64,000 nt of DNA from Lacisediminihabitans sp040549465 (GCF_040549465.1 NZ_JBEPTL010000004.1:1-64000); one strand, 5' to 3'. Counted from the first letter of the stretch, positions 42,398 through 50,730 are shown. Notes: generated by a model not told the origin, from the sequence alone. Translations and numbers: made by a program.

Positions 42398-43024
42398 ATG
42401 TTTATTTTCGTGGCGCGCCTGAGAAACCCTGAGCGAAAGCCGGCGCTGCTCGCCGAGGTCATCGAGTACCTGCTCGACAAGCCACTTTCCGCGCTCACTT
42501 TCCGCGCTCTCGCCGACGGACTCGGCGTCAGCACCTACACGCTCGTCTACCATTTCGGCACGCGTGCGGAGCTCGTCGCCGAAATCGTGCAGGCGGTCTC
42601 CGAGCGGCAAGACTTCATCGTCACGGCGGTAGCGAGCGAAGCGGGCGAGATCGAAGGGCACCTCGCCAACCTCCGCACCTCATGGAAACTCTCGCTCCAG
42701 CCACGGAACCTGCAGTTGCAGCGACTCGAGTTCGAGGCGGCGATGTTCGAGGCACGCGAATCCCGCCCGGAAGGCACCGAGCTCGGGGTCTTCCGCCGTT
42801 GGCACGAGGCGGGAGTCGAGGCGCTCATCCGCATGGGATTGAACCCCATGGATGCCGAACTCGAGGCCCGCGTGATCGTCGATACCATCTACGGCCTGCA
42901 CTACGACCTCATCGTCACGCGTGACACCGAACGGGTCTCCGCAGCGTTCGAGCGGGCGCTGGACGCCTACGAGCAACGCCTGATCGAGCTGCTCGAGGAC
43001 GAGGAGCTCGACGAGGTCTCCTAA
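42398..43024 (+). CDS. TetR-family transcriptional regulator
   Basis: A 208-residue regulator. The N-terminal helix-turn-helix is LLAEVIEYLLDKPLSALTFR followed by ALADGLGVSTYTLVYHFGTR, with the YxHFG pattern of TetR proteins at about residues 48-56. The C-terminal ligand-binding region is helical and ends in a Glu/Leu-rich tail (LIELLEDEELDEVS). The ATG at 42398 gives a hydrophobic MFIFVARLRN start; a GTG at 42410 would give a more usual N-terminus. It lies 25 bases before hisS on the same strand, but a functional link is unlikely. Ligand and targets unknown. Confidence 0.85.
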   Translation: MFIFVARLRNPERKPALLAEVIEYLLDKPLSALTFRALADGLGVSTYTLVYHFGTRAELVAEIVQAVSERQDFIVTAVASEAGEIEGHLANLRTSWKLSLQPRNLQLQRLEFEAAMFEARESRPEGTELGVFRRWHEAGVEALIRMGLNPMDAELEARVIVDTIYGLHYDLIVTRDTERVSAAFERALDAYEQRLIELLEDEELDEVS

Positions 43025-43049
43025 ACTTTCGCCATGGAACAATCGACAC

Positions 43050-44336
43050 ATGGCTAGCTCGGTTAATCCCCCTCGCGGAATGCGCGACTTCCTGCCAGGA
43101 GACAAGGCGCGGCGGGAACACCTGCTCACCGTCATCCGGTCGGTCTTCTCCTCGCACGGCTTCGACGAGATCGAGACACCGGTGATGGAAGATTCAGCGC
43201 GGCTGCACGCTGGCCTCGGCGGAGACAACGAGAAGCTGGCCTTCGGAGTACTCAAACGCGGGCTGACCCCCGAGGATCTCGCGGCAGCCAAGGATCCGCT
43301 CGACCTCGCCGACCTCGGCCTCCGCTTCGACCTGACAGTGCCGCTCGCCCGTTTCTACGCCACGCACCGCGCGGAGCTGCCTGCCGTCTTCCGTTCCATC
43401 CAGATCGCCCCGGTCTGGCGTGCGGAGCGTCCGCAGAAGGGCCGCTATCGCCAGTTCATCCAGTGCGATATCGACATCATCGGCGAGGCAGGCCCGCTCG
43501 CCGAGATCGAACTGCTCACCGCGACGGCGGCAACAGTGGATGCTCTCGGGCTCGAGAACTGGAACATCCGTATCAACGACAGGCGACTGCTCATCGGGAT
43601 GCTCGAGGTCTTCGGTTTCGCCGCCACGGACCATGACGCGGTACTGATCACCGTCGACAAACTGGACAAGATCGGCCAGGACGGCGTCGTCGCCGAACTG
43701 CGCGAACGCGGCATCGATTCCGTGCCCATCGACGCGCTGGAGGCATTCTTCCGCCGGCCGCAAACCATGGAGTACCTGCCGTTTGGAGAGCGGGCGATCA
43801 CGAAGGCGCTGCCGCACGGTGTCGACGACGCGGTCATCGCGGAGTTGGCTGCAATAGGACTTGCCGTCGATGCCGGGCAGGGCGCGCAGATCGTGCAATT
43901 CGACCCCTTCCTCGTGCGCGGCATGGGCTACTACACCGGCACGATCTTCGAGATCGCGCACCCGTCGTCGTCGAGCTCGCTCGGCGGCGGTGGTCGCTAC
44001 GATGGCATGATCGGACGCTTCCTCGGCACGGAGGTGCCTGCCGCCGGTTTCTCTATCGGCTTCGAGCGCATCCTCGACCTCGTCGAGCTTCCCTCGGATG
44101 GCAGAGCGGATGCCGTCGCGCTCCTCTACGACGCAGCCGTCGAGCCGGCGACGCTCATGGAGTTCAAGGCCGCGCTCATCGCGGGCGGTCGACGCGTGCG
44201 GTTGGAACGTGCGCCGCGCAACGTCAAGCCACTGCTCGAGCAGCTCGCGGCATCCGGTTTCTCGAGGGTCGCCACGGTCACGGCAGACGTGACAGAGGTC
44301 GGCCAGTTGCAGTTCCGCACACTGCGCGACGACTGA
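43050..44336 (+). CDS. hisS: Histidyl-tRNA synthetase
   Basis: HisRS charges tRNA-His. The 428-residue class II synthetase has motif 1 around VFSSHGFDEIETPVMED, motif 2 FRSIQIAPVWRAERPQKGRYR with the ATP-contacting Arg, the His-specific segment FDPFLVRGMGYYTGTIFEI near residue 290, and motif 3 PAAGFSIGFERIL. The C-terminal anticodon-binding domain follows. It starts with ATG (MASSVNPPRGMRDFLP). Length fits the short bacterial form. Located between the TetR gene and eno. Confidence 0.97.
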   Translation: MASSVNPPRGMRDFLPGDKARREHLLTVIRSVFSSHGFDEIETPVMEDSARLHAGLGGDNEKLAFGVLKRGLTPEDLAAAKDPLDLADLGLRFDLTVPLARFYATHRAELPAVFRSIQIAPVWRAERPQKGRYRQFIQCDIDIIGEAGPLAEIELLTATAATVDALGLENWNIRINDRRLLIGMLEVFGFAATDHDAVLITVDKLDKIGQDGVVAELRERGIDSVPIDALEAFFRRPQTMEYLPFGERAITKALPHGVDDAVIAELAAIGLAVDAGQGAQIVQFDPFLVRGMGYYTGTIFEIAHPSSSSSLGGGGRYDGMIGRFLGTEVPAAGFSIGFERILDLVELPSDGRADAVALLYDAAVEPATLMEFKAALIAGGRRVRLERAPRNVKPLLEQLAASGFSRVATVTADVTEVGQLQFRTLRDD

Positions 44337-44409
44337 CGTTCATCTGGCCGTCCTCCGGCCGCGAGTAGGATGACCACGCACTGTTGACTATGCATAAGGA
44401 GAACCTGTC

Positions 44410-45690
44410 GTGGCTTTGATCGAGGCTGTAGGCGCCCGCGAAATTCTTGATTCACGGGGCAACCCGACGGTGGAGGTTGAGGTTCTTCTCGACGACGGTA
44501 TCGTCGCTCGCGCCGCTGTTCCCTCCGGTGCTTCCACCGGTGCATTCGAGGCCTTTGAGCTGCGCGACGGTGACAAGAAGCGTTACAGCGGCAAGGGCGT
44601 CGGGAAGGCTGTCGATGCCGTCATCGACGTACTCGGCCCGGCTCTGGAGGGCTTCGACGCCACCGACCAGCGCCTGATCGACGCGGCCATGATCGAGCTC
44701 GACGGCACCGACAATAAGAAGAAGCTGGGCGCCAACGCGATCCTCGGCGTCTCGCTCGCGGTGGCCAAAGCTTCGGCCGACTCGCTCAACCTTCCGCTGT
44801 TCCGCTACCTCGGTGGCCCGAACGCGCACACCCTTCCGGTACCGATGCTCAACGTGATCAACGGTGGCGCGCACGCCGACACCAGTGTCGACATCCAGGA
44901 GTTCATGATCCTGCCGATCGGCGCAGATACCTTCAGCGAGGGCCTGCGCTGGGGCGTCGAGACCTACCATGTGCTCAAGGGACTGCTCAAGGAGAAGGGC
45001 CTCTCGACCGGACTCGGTGACGAGGGCGGATTCGCCCCCGACCTCTCCGGCGGTCGCGCTGCGCTCGACCTGCTGGTCGAGGCGATCACCAAGGCCGGCT
45101 TCACTCCGGGTAAAGACATCGCGCTCGGTCTCGACGTCGCCGCGACGGAGTTCTTCGCCAAGGGCGTCTACTCCTTCGAGAAGCAGAAGCTCGACGCCGC
45201 GAAGCTCACCGAGTATTTCGTCGGCCTGGTCAATGACTACCCGCTCGCCACTATCGAAGACCCGCTGGCCGAAGACGACTGGGAGGGCTACGTACACTTC
45301 ACCGAGCAGCTCGGCTCGAAGGTGCAGATCGTCGGAGACGACCTCTTTGTCACCAACCCGAAGCGTCTGCAGGAGGGCATCGACAAGAACGTCGCCAACT
45401 CCATCCTGGTCAAGGTCAACCAGATCGGTACCCTCACCGAGACGCTGGATGCCGTGGCTCTTGCCCAGCGCAACAGCTACACCGCGATCCTCTCGCATCG
45501 CTCGGGTGAGACCGAAGACACCACGATCGCCGACCTCGCCGTCGCGACGGATGCCGGACAGATCAAGACCGGCGCCCCAGCCCGCAGCGAGCGCGTCGCC
45601 AAGTACAACCAGCTCCTGCGCATCGAGGAGGAGCTCGGCGGCGCTGCGACCTACGCCGGCCGCGGCGCGTTTCCCCGCTTCAAGGGCTGA
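44410..45690 (+). CDS. eno: Enolase
   Basis: Enolase converts 2-phosphoglycerate to phosphoenolpyruvate in glycolysis and gluconeogenesis. The 426-residue protein begins ALIEAVGAREILDSRGNPT, and has VPSGASTGAFEAFELRD, GDEGGFAPD, the metal-site YPLATIEDPLAEDDW and the signature ILVKVNQIGTLTET, then YTAILSHRSGETEDTTIADL at the active site. The start is GTG with AAGGAG eight bases upstream. Downstream ftsB and DUF501 follow in the conserved actinobacterial order. Confidence 0.98.
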   Translation: MALIEAVGAREILDSRGNPTVEVEVLLDDGIVARAAVPSGASTGAFEAFELRDGDKKRYSGKGVGKAVDAVIDVLGPALEGFDATDQRLIDAAMIELDGTDNKKKLGANAILGVSLAVAKASADSLNLPLFRYLGGPNAHTLPVPMLNVINGGAHADTSVDIQEFMILPIGADTFSEGLRWGVETYHVLKGLLKEKGLSTGLGDEGGFAPDLSGGRAALDLLVEAITKAGFTPGKDIALGLDVAATEFFAKGVYSFEKQKLDAAKLTEYFVGLVNDYPLATIEDPLAEDDWEGYVHFTEQLGSKVQIVGDDLFVTNPKRLQEGIDKNVANSILVKVNQIGTLTETLDAVALAQRNSYTAILSHRSGETEDTTIADLAVATDAGQIKTGAPARSERVAKYNQLLRIEEELGGAATYAGRGAFPRFKG

Positions 45691-45717
45691 TCCAGTATCG
45701 GCATTTAGGCTGTTCTC

Positions 45718-46239
45718 ATGACGAGGCAGCCGAGGGTCGAGCGCGCGAAAACCACACGTGTGCCGGTGCGGCTTCCCGAGGAGGCCGCAGCGGGGCAGTG
45801 GCTTCGCAGCATCCGCCTGTCCGGTTTTGCGATCACCGCACTGTTCCTTATCGTGCTCTCCGTCGTCGTGCTCGCACCCTCGCTCAAGATCCTCATCGAG
45901 CAGCGCCAGCAGATCGCCGCACTCCAGGCTTCGGTGAAAGACGCGAAGAACTCGGTCGGCGACCTCAAAGACCAGAAGGCGCGGTGGAGCGACCCGAATT
46001 ACATCGAGGCGCAGGCACGTGAGCGGCTCAACTACGTGTTCCCCGGCGACTACAGCTATCTCGTGCTCGACGACGCGGCCCCCGTGGCTGGCTCCACGGC
46101 GAACGGCCAGCCGATCAGCGACAAGATCCAGACCACCCAGGTCGACTGGGTCGGTTCGCTGCTCTCCTCGGTCTTCACCGCGGGGCTCACGGATGCTCCG
46201 ACCAACGAAATCGTTGCGCCCGTGATCGGTAAAAAATGA
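45718..46239 (+). CDS. FtsB/DivIC-family cell division protein
   Basis: A 173-residue single-pass protein. After a basic cytoplasmic tail, one membrane helix (about residues 37-60, FAITALFLIVLSVVVLAPSL) leads into a coiled coil (LIEQRQQIAALQASVKDAKNSVGDLKDQ). Next come RWSDPNYIEAQARERLNYVFPGDY, the family's landmark end of the coiled coil, and an extended C-terminus. FtsB/DivIC links FtsL and FtsQ in the divisome. The ATG is 27 bases after eno, and it overlaps DUF501 by ATGA. Confidence 0.92.
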   Translation: MTRQPRVERAKTTRVPVRLPEEAAAGQWLRSIRLSGFAITALFLIVLSVVVLAPSLKILIEQRQQIAALQASVKDAKNSVGDLKDQKARWSDPNYIEAQARERLNYVFPGDYSYLVLDDAAPVAGSTANGQPISDKIQTTQVDWVGSLLSSVFTAGLTDAPTNEIVAPVIGKK

Positions 46240-46766
46240 CAACACCGCCCTTCGACCCGCCAAGCGAGTCGGACATCCGCGCGGTGTCCCGGCAGCTGCG
46301 GCGCCCAGCCCGGAACGTGATCGGCATCGCCGCGCGCTGCGTCTGCGGAGCACCGACAGTCGTGGCCACGAGTCCGCGTCTCGATGACGGCACGCCGTTC
46401 CCTACCCTCTATTACCTCAGCCACCCGGCGGCGACCGCCGCGATCTCCACTCTCGAAGCGACAGGTGTGATGCCGAAGTTCGCGGAACTTCTCAGTGACG
46501 AATCGATGGCCGCCGGCTATCTGGCCGCCCACGAGTCCTACCTCGCCGATCGCGAGAGTATCGAGCACGTTGCCGAGGTCGACGGCATCTCCGCCGGCGG
46601 CATGCCGGTGCGGGTCAAGTGCCTGCACGCACTGGCCGGACATGCCCTCGCTGCGGGTCCCGGCGTGAACCCGATCGGAGATCTCGCGCTCCAGTGGGCC
46701 GACTGGTCACCCGCGGTGTGCGAGTGCGAGGACTACGAAGCCGACTCCGAGAGCTCCGCCGGATGA
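46236..46766 (+). CDS. DUF501 domain-containing protein
   Basis: A 176-residue actinobacterial conserved protein. The DUF501 domain fills most of it: AVSRQLRRPARNVIGIAARC, then GAPTVVATSPRLDDGTPFPTLYYLSHPA split by the loop, EATGVMPKF, and VKCLHALAGHALAAGPGVNPIGD. Cys and His residues in CVCG, KCLH and the CECEDY tail may bind metal. Function is unknown, though its place between ftsB and an exopolyphosphatase or protease gene is conserved. It overlaps the previous and next genes by ATGA. Confidence 0.9.
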   Translation: MTTPPFDPPSESDIRAVSRQLRRPARNVIGIAARCVCGAPTVVATSPRLDDGTPFPTLYYLSHPAATAAISTLEATGVMPKFAELLSDESMAAGYLAAHESYLADRESIEHVAEVDGISAGGMPVRVKCLHALAGHALAAGPGVNPIGDLALQWADWSPAVCECEDYEADSESSAG

Positions 46767-48037
46767 AGCGACTGCGGTGGCAGCGATTGCGGTGGCACCG
46801 ACTGCGTTGGCGCCGACTACGGTGGCTGAGCGGCGTTGCGGTGCTCGGCGTCGTCGCCTCCGTGCTCGTTGCGTCGCCGGCATCCGCCGACAGCATCCGC
46901 GACCGGGAGTACTGGCTGTCAAGCTACGGCATCACCCAGGCCTGGAGCACCACGAAAGGTGCTGGCGTCACCGTCGCGGTAATCGACACCGGTGTCGACG
47001 CGACGCATCCCGACCTCACAGGAACGGTGATCGGGGGAACGGATGTCTCCGGCGTCGGTTCCCCGAACGGCCAGAAACCGGTGGGCGAGGATAGCCAGCA
47101 CGGAACCATGGTCGCCTCGATGCTCGCCGGGCACGGCCACGGATCCGGGGAGGGTGTCATCGGTGTCGCGCCGGAGGCCAAACTGCTTGCGATCTCCGTC
47201 GGTTTCGGCGTCGGATCGAGCAACTCGGACGACCAGATCGCCAAGGCCGTGCGCTGGTCGGTAGACAACGGCGCTGACATCATCAACATGTCGCTGACCC
47301 GCAACACCCTGGACTGGCCCACCAGTTGGGACGACGCCTTCCTCTACGCGATGGAGAAGGGCGTGATCGTGGTCGCCGCCGCCGGCAACCGGGGGAGTGG
47401 CACGACCGAGGTTGGCGCTCCCGCGACGATGCCGGGTGTCGTCGTCGTCGCAGGGGTCGACCGGAACGGCAAGGCGAGCTTCGACGCGTCCTCCCAGGGG
47501 ATCACCCTCACCGTGTCCGCACCGAGCGAGGACCTCGTCGGTGCCGCACCGGGCGGTGGCTACTATTCCTGGGCTGGCACGAGTGGGGCTGCACCGCTCG
47601 TTTCCGGGGTTCTCGCGCTCATCAAGGCGTCGCATCCGAAGCTCAGCGCGGGCAACATCATCAACCGACTCACCGCCACCGCGAATCCGGCCGGGAACCC
47701 CATCGTCTATGGCAGCGGACTGATGAATGCGCAGGCGGCGGTGACGGCAGCCGTCCCCGCGGTCAAGGCGAATCCAGCCGACGATCTGAAGAACTGGATC
47801 AGGCTCAACCGTCGAGCGGCTTCGACGCCGACACCGACGCCCACCAGTACCGCGACCGCCAAACCAGCTCCCGTCGTGAAGGCCGCACCGGTCAGCCCGT
47901 TCGGTCGGGTGCTCCCCTCTGTCGACTCGCTGAAGAACATTGGCGTGCCGTTGCTGGTCTATCTGGCCTTCGCCGTACTGCTCTTTTTGCTCTGCCGCAC
48001 AGCGGTGCTCGCGTTAAGGAGGGCTCGGCGCAAGTAG
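46763..48037 (+). CDS. Subtilisin-like S8 serine protease, mycosin-like, membrane-anchored
   Basis: A 424-residue exported protease. The signal peptide has a very basic n-region built from four RLRWx repeats, then LSGVAVLGVVASVLVASPASA. The catalytic triad is visible: Asp in VAVIDTGVDATHPDL (about 75), His in DSQHGTMVASMLAGHG (about 115) and Ser in WAGTSGAAPLVSG (about 275), with the oxyanion Asn in AAAGNRGSG. After a Thr/Pro linker (STPTPTPTSTATAKP) a C-terminal helix (LLVYLAFAVLLFLLC) and basic tail anchor it. The layout resembles type VII secretion mycosins, but no ESX genes are nearby. The start ATG overlaps the DUF501 stop. Confidence 0.9.
   Translation: MKRLRWQRLRWHRLRWRRLRWLSGVAVLGVVASVLVASPASADSIRDREYWLSSYGITQAWSTTKGAGVTVAVIDTGVDATHPDLTGTVIGGTDVSGVGSPNGQKPVGEDSQHGTMVASMLAGHGHGSGEGVIGVAPEAKLLAISVGFGVGSSNSDDQIAKAVRWSVDNGADIINMSLTRNTLDWPTSWDDAFLYAMEKGVIVVAAAGNRGSGTTEVGAPATMPGVVVVAGVDRNGKASFDASSQGITLTVSAPSEDLVGAAPGGGYYSWAGTSGAAPLVSGVLALIKASHPKLSAGNIINRLTATANPAGNPIVYGSGLMNAQAAVTAAVPAVKANPADDLKNWIRLNRRAASTPTPTPTSTATAKPAPVVKAAPVSPFGRVLPSVDSLKNIGVPLLVYLAFAVLLFLLCRTAVLALRRARRK
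46769..46828 (+). repeat. Four 15-base in-frame repeats encoding the signal-peptide n-region
   Basis: CGACTGCGGTGGCAG and three close variants run head to tail and encode RLRWQ, RLRWH, RLRWR and RLRWL. They give eight Arg and four Trp before the hydrophobic core of the subtilase signal peptide. Copy number could vary among strains. Confidence 0.85.
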
Positions 48038-48050
48038 TAGATTGTATGTT

Positions 48051-49382
48051 GTGCCCAAAATCCTGATCGTTGGCGGCGGCTACGCCGGTTTCTATACGGC
48101 CCTCAAACTTGAAAGTTCGCTTCGCCCTGGCGAGGCCGACGTTACCGTGGTCGACCCACTTCCCTACATGACCTACCAGCCTTTCCTCCCTGAGGTTGCA
48201 GCCGGTTCCATCGAACCGCGCCACGCCGTGGTCTCGCACCGTCGTCACCTCCGGAAGACGAATGTCGTCACCGGGAAGGTCACCAACATCGACCACGCGA
48301 ACAAGAAGGCGACCATCACGCCGCCCGTCGGCGACGCATGGGACTACGACTACGACATCGTCGTGGTCACCGCCGGATCGGTCTCCCGCACCTTCCCGAT
48401 CCCCGGTATTGCCGACGAGGCCATCGGCCTCAAGAACATCGAAGAGGCGATCGCGGTTCGTGACCGTGTTCTCACCAACTTCGACAAGGCATCCAATCTT
48501 CCGGCCGGTCCGGAGCGCGACCGACTGCTCACCTTCTCGGTGGTCGGCGGTGGCTTCGCCGGTATCGAGATCTTCGGCGAACTGCGCAGCCTCGCGAGTG
48601 CGCTGCTGCGCTACTACCCCGCGATCAAGTTCAACGACACGCACTTCCATCTCATCGAGGCGATGGGCCGTATCATGCCCGAGGTGTCGCTCAAGACCAG
48701 CCACTGGGTGCTGAAGAACCTCGCCCAACGCGGCGCCCAGGTGCACCTCGAAACCCAGCTGACCTCGGCGGTCGGCGGCAAAATCGAACTCTCCAGCGGC
48801 GAATCCTTCGAGACCGACCTCATCGTCTGGACGGCTGGCGTCATGGCCAACCCCGTACTGCGCAACACCGACCTCCCGGTCGAAGAGCGCGGCCGTCTGC
48901 GCGTGCAGGGCGACCTGCGCGTGGTCAACGACGATGGCGTTGTTCCGGATGCCTGGGGCGCTGGCGACGTCAGCGCAGTCCCCGACCTCACCGGTGGTGG
49001 CGTCGGCGGATTCTGCGTGCCGAACGCTCAGCATGCGGTGCGCCAGGGCAAGCTGCTCGCCAAAAACATCACGGGAACCCTGCGCGGTGACCTGCCCAGG
49101 GATTACGTCCACAAGAACCTGGGCGCGGTAGCCGGCATTGGTCTCGGCGAGGGTGTGTTCCAGTCGGGCAAGATCGCCGTCAAGGGCGTCCCTGCGTGGT
49201 TCATGCATCGCGGATACCACGGACTCGCGGTTCCGATGTGGGAGCGCAAGATCCGCGTCTTCGGCAACTGGATCCTCAACTTCCTGTTACGTCGCGACAT
49301 CGTCTCGATCGAGGCCCGCGCCTTCCCGCGCGTGGCTTTCGAGACCTTCGCGTCGCGTCCGAAGCCGCCGACAGCCTCCTAG
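48051..49382 (+). CDS. ndh: Type II NADH dehydrogenase (NDH-2)
   Basis: A roughly 443-residue FAD-dependent NADH:quinone oxidoreductase that feeds electrons to menaquinone without pumping protons. The FAD motif is KILIVGGGYAGFYTA at the start, and VVDPLPYMTYQPFLPEVAAG is typical of actinobacterial NDH-2. The NADH-binding motif FSVVGGGFAGIEIFGEL lies near 165, and WGAGDVSAVPD is the second FAD motif. The C-terminal GYHGLAVPMWERKIRVFGNW binds the membrane. I prefer the GTG at 48051 because it gives the family N-terminus; a TTG at 48042 is open too. There is no ribosome-binding site, and the mRNA may be leaderless. Confidence 0.92.
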   Translation: MPKILIVGGGYAGFYTALKLESSLRPGEADVTVVDPLPYMTYQPFLPEVAAGSIEPRHAVVSHRRHLRKTNVVTGKVTNIDHANKKATITPPVGDAWDYDYDIVVVTAGSVSRTFPIPGIADEAIGLKNIEEAIAVRDRVLTNFDKASNLPAGPERDRLLTFSVVGGGFAGIEIFGELRSLASALLRYYPAIKFNDTHFHLIEAMGRIMPEVSLKTSHWVLKNLAQRGAQVHLETQLTSAVGGKIELSSGESFETDLIVWTAGVMANPVLRNTDLPVEERGRLRVQGDLRVVNDDGVVPDAWGAGDVSAVPDLTGGGVGGFCVPNAQHAVRQGKLLAKNITGTLRGDLPRDYVHKNLGAVAGIGLGEGVFQSGKIAVKGVPAWFMHRGYHGLAVPMWERKIRVFGNWILNFLLRRDIVSIEARAFPRVAFETFASRPKPPTAS

Positions 49383-49400
49383 TTCTGTTCGAGTTGCCCA

Positions 49401-49474
49401 GCCCCCGTAGCCCAATCGGCAGAGGCAGACGACTTAAAATCGTCCCAGTCAGGGTTCGAATCCCTGCGGGGGCA
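49401..49474 (+). tRNA. tRNA-Leu (anticodon TAA), short variable loop
   Basis: The acceptor arms GCCCCCG (49401-49407) and CGGGGGC (49467-49473) pair fully. The anticodon stem GACGA/TCGTC encloses CTTAAAA with anticodon TAA, and the T arm is CAGGG-TTCGAAT-CCCTG. The variable region is only five bases (CCAGT), whereas leucine tRNAs normally carry a long class II arm. The gene is 74 bases without encoded CCA. Prophage genes follow directly, so it is the likely attachment site. Confidence 0.88.
49453..49474. other. Candidate prophage attachment site (attL) in the tRNA 3' end
   Basis: The T-arm and 3' acceptor half of the tRNA gene is the usual crossover core for tyrosine integrases. Host genes end just left of it and prophage genes begin just right of it. 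The matching attR copy would be beyond 64000, so the core cannot be defined here. Confidence 0.4.
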
Positions 49475-49517
49475 CTGAATTAGAGGGTTTGGTGTAGCCG
49501 CTACTGTAGCCGATGCC

Positions 49518-49751
49518 TCAAAACGTTCGGCTCTCGCGTGCTTTCTTTCGTCGCGCATGCAACCGCTGTAGCCGTTTAGTGAGTCCGGGGAATTCTTGGA
49601 TGACCTCCGGAACCTCCATGAGGTGTTGAAGGCGTTGGTAGTACCGTGTGGCGCTGATGCGCAGATCCTGGCTGATGGCTTTCATCTTCGTGGGAGTGTC
49701 TCGAGGGTGGGCTTCTTCGAAGGTGAGTAGCGCCCGATCGTCATCGGTCAT
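49518..49751 (-). CDS. DUF3263 domain-containing protein
   Basis: A 77-residue small helical protein. The family pattern is DDDRALLTFEEAHPRDTPTK followed by KMKAISQDLRISATRYYQRL and a basic tail (LHARRKKARESR). The SATRYYQRL helix suggests a helix-turn-helix DNA-binding role. I chose the ATG at 49751 since the longer frame adds text unlike the family. It is common in actinobacterial chromosomes and phages. It is the gene nearest the attachment site and reads toward it; it might regulate early phage genes, but this is inference. Confidence 0.8.
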   Translation of the reverse strand: MTDDDRALLTFEEAHPRDTPTKMKAISQDLRISATRYYQRLQHLMEVPEVIQEFPGLTKRLQRLHARRKKARESRTF

Positions 49752-49841
49752 CCCCCCATTGTGGAGGACGCCACCACGAGCGTCGATGCTCCCGTTTGGG
49801 GCGTCGCGCTGAGTGAACGGGTGCGCTACTGTCAGCACATT

Positions 49842-50177
49842 ATGAAACGTCTACTCCCGATCCTGGTTATCGTACTACTGCTCGCCAGTTGTACGAGTGC
49901 AGTTCCGCCCGTCGCAGCCCCTACCCCATCTAGATCTTCCACCGCCGACTCGGCCGCATATGTGGAATCAATCAAGACTCTCTGGGGCGATTGTCTTGCA
50001 TCGCTGAAAATTACAGACACTCTGACCTACAAACCCAATAGCGCAGGGAAGGTGCCGCTTGGATATGTGAAGGTATCGGACTTGAGTTGGAGCATAGCGC
50101 GCAGCGACACGGGGAAGATCGTGAATTCACCAACCAATGCGACGACTAAGGACAAGCTCGCTACAGTCGGTTGTTAA
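49842..50177 (+). CDS. Small predicted lipoprotein (prophage)
   Basis: A 111-residue lipoprotein. The signal peptide MKRLLPILVIVLLLASCTS has a clear lipobox LLASC with lipidated Cys at about residue 17. After a Pro/Ser/Thr linker the mature part (VESIKTLWGDCLASLKITD onward) has two further Cys, one being the last residue. No known domain. It is read rightward against the late genes. A TACTGT hexamer ends ten bases before the ATG, so its mRNA may be leaderless. Surface lipoproteins on prophages often give superinfection exclusion; here that is only a possibility. Confidence 0.8.
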   Translation: MKRLLPILVIVLLLASCTSAVPPVAAPTPSRSSTADSAAYVESIKTLWGDCLASLKITDTLTYKPNSAGKVPLGYVKVSDLSWSIARSDTGKIVNSPTNATTKDKLATVGC

Positions 50178-50186
50178 CGCCGAATA

Positions 50187-50229
50187 GCCCCCCAGCAACC
50201 AGCTCGAGGTGAGCTAGCCACTGAGGGGC
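50187..50229. terminator. Two-tier hairpin between convergent lipoprotein and late genes
   Basis: The outer stem GCCCCCCAG (50187-50195) and CTGAGGGGC (50221-50229) pair with one mismatch. An inner stem AGCTC/GAGCT (50201-50205, 50211-50215) lies inside. It is placed right after the lipoprotein stop and beyond the last leftward gene, so it can end both transcripts. Confidence 0.6.
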
Positions 50230-50246
50230 GTAGGTAGTGCAGGCTG

Positions 50247-50312
50247 TTATTGGCAGCTGTCGCAGGCGAATTCGTCGGCAGGATCTACCGGCACCTGATA
50301 TTCGGGATTCAC
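50247..50312 (-). CDS. 21-residue Cys-containing phage peptide
   Basis: This gene is too short for usual ORF calling. A GTG at 50312 overlaps the holin TGA (GTGA), giving a 21-residue peptide that ends DPADEFACDSCQ followed by TAA. The two Cys spaced by two residues near an acidic patch, and the translational overlap with holin, argue for a real gene. Peptides with a similar CDSCQ end are, as far as I recall, frequent in actinobacteriophage lysis or tail regions; a search would confirm. Function unknown. Confidence 0.55.
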   Translation of the reverse strand: MNPEYQVPVDPADEFACDSCQ

Positions 50313-50722
50313 GGGTTGACGCGGGAAACGGCAGCCGCTTCGGAGGCCAGCTTCTCGGTCGGGTCGAGAAGAGCATGCTCAGCGAGCACAACATCCTTCG
50401 AGGCGAGGGCGCTCAAATTCGTGATCAGCACCGGCTCACCTGTGCCAGCAGTCCCCGCATACGCCGGCGGCTTCGCAAGCCCCAGCAGCCAGCCGAACTT
50501 CGGCGAAACATACACCTCGAAGATGCGCACCAACAGGTAGTAGATGGCCGTGAACACACCCGTGAGGAGCGTGGTCAGGAGCACCTCGAACTGGCCATCG
50601 AGGTTAATACCAGCGCTCACAAGGAACGCCACCACAGCGCCGACGATGATCGGAACGAAAGTGCGGACGATCGACGACCAGAAAGCTGAAGCAGTCGATG
50701 CGATTGGGGAAGTTGTAGACAT
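50309..50722 (-). CDS. Putative holin / phage membrane protein
   Basis: A 137-residue protein with two membrane helices: FVPIIVGAVVAFLVSAGI at about residues 22-40 and LLTTLLTGVFTAIYYLLV at about 48-66. A soluble C-terminal part contains Ala/Gly-rich text (PPAYAGTAGTGEPV). The size, two-helix layout and place at the end of the late operon, with the endolysin gene 3.7 kb upstream, support a holin that forms membrane lesions for the endolysin. A ribosome-binding site (AGGAGAAATC) precedes the ATG. The collagen-like gene lies eight bases upstream. Confidence 0.75.
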   Translation of the reverse strand: MSTTSPIASTASAFWSSIVRTFVPIIVGAVVAFLVSAGINLDGQFEVLLTTLLTGVFTAIYYLLVRIFEVYVSPKFGWLLGLAKPPAYAGTAGTGEPVLITNLSALASKDVVLAEHALLDPTEKLASEAAAVSRVNP

Positions 50723-50730
50723 GATTTCTC

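Noticed and set aside
49475..49517. Integrase remnant directly behind the tRNA
   Set aside because: The stretch repeats GTAGCCG twice but encodes no integrase-like peptide in any frame.
50247..50312. CRISPR-like or repeat structure in the prophage left end
   Set aside because: No regularly spaced repeats with spacers were found anywhere in the window; the short repeats seen are tandem or palindromic.
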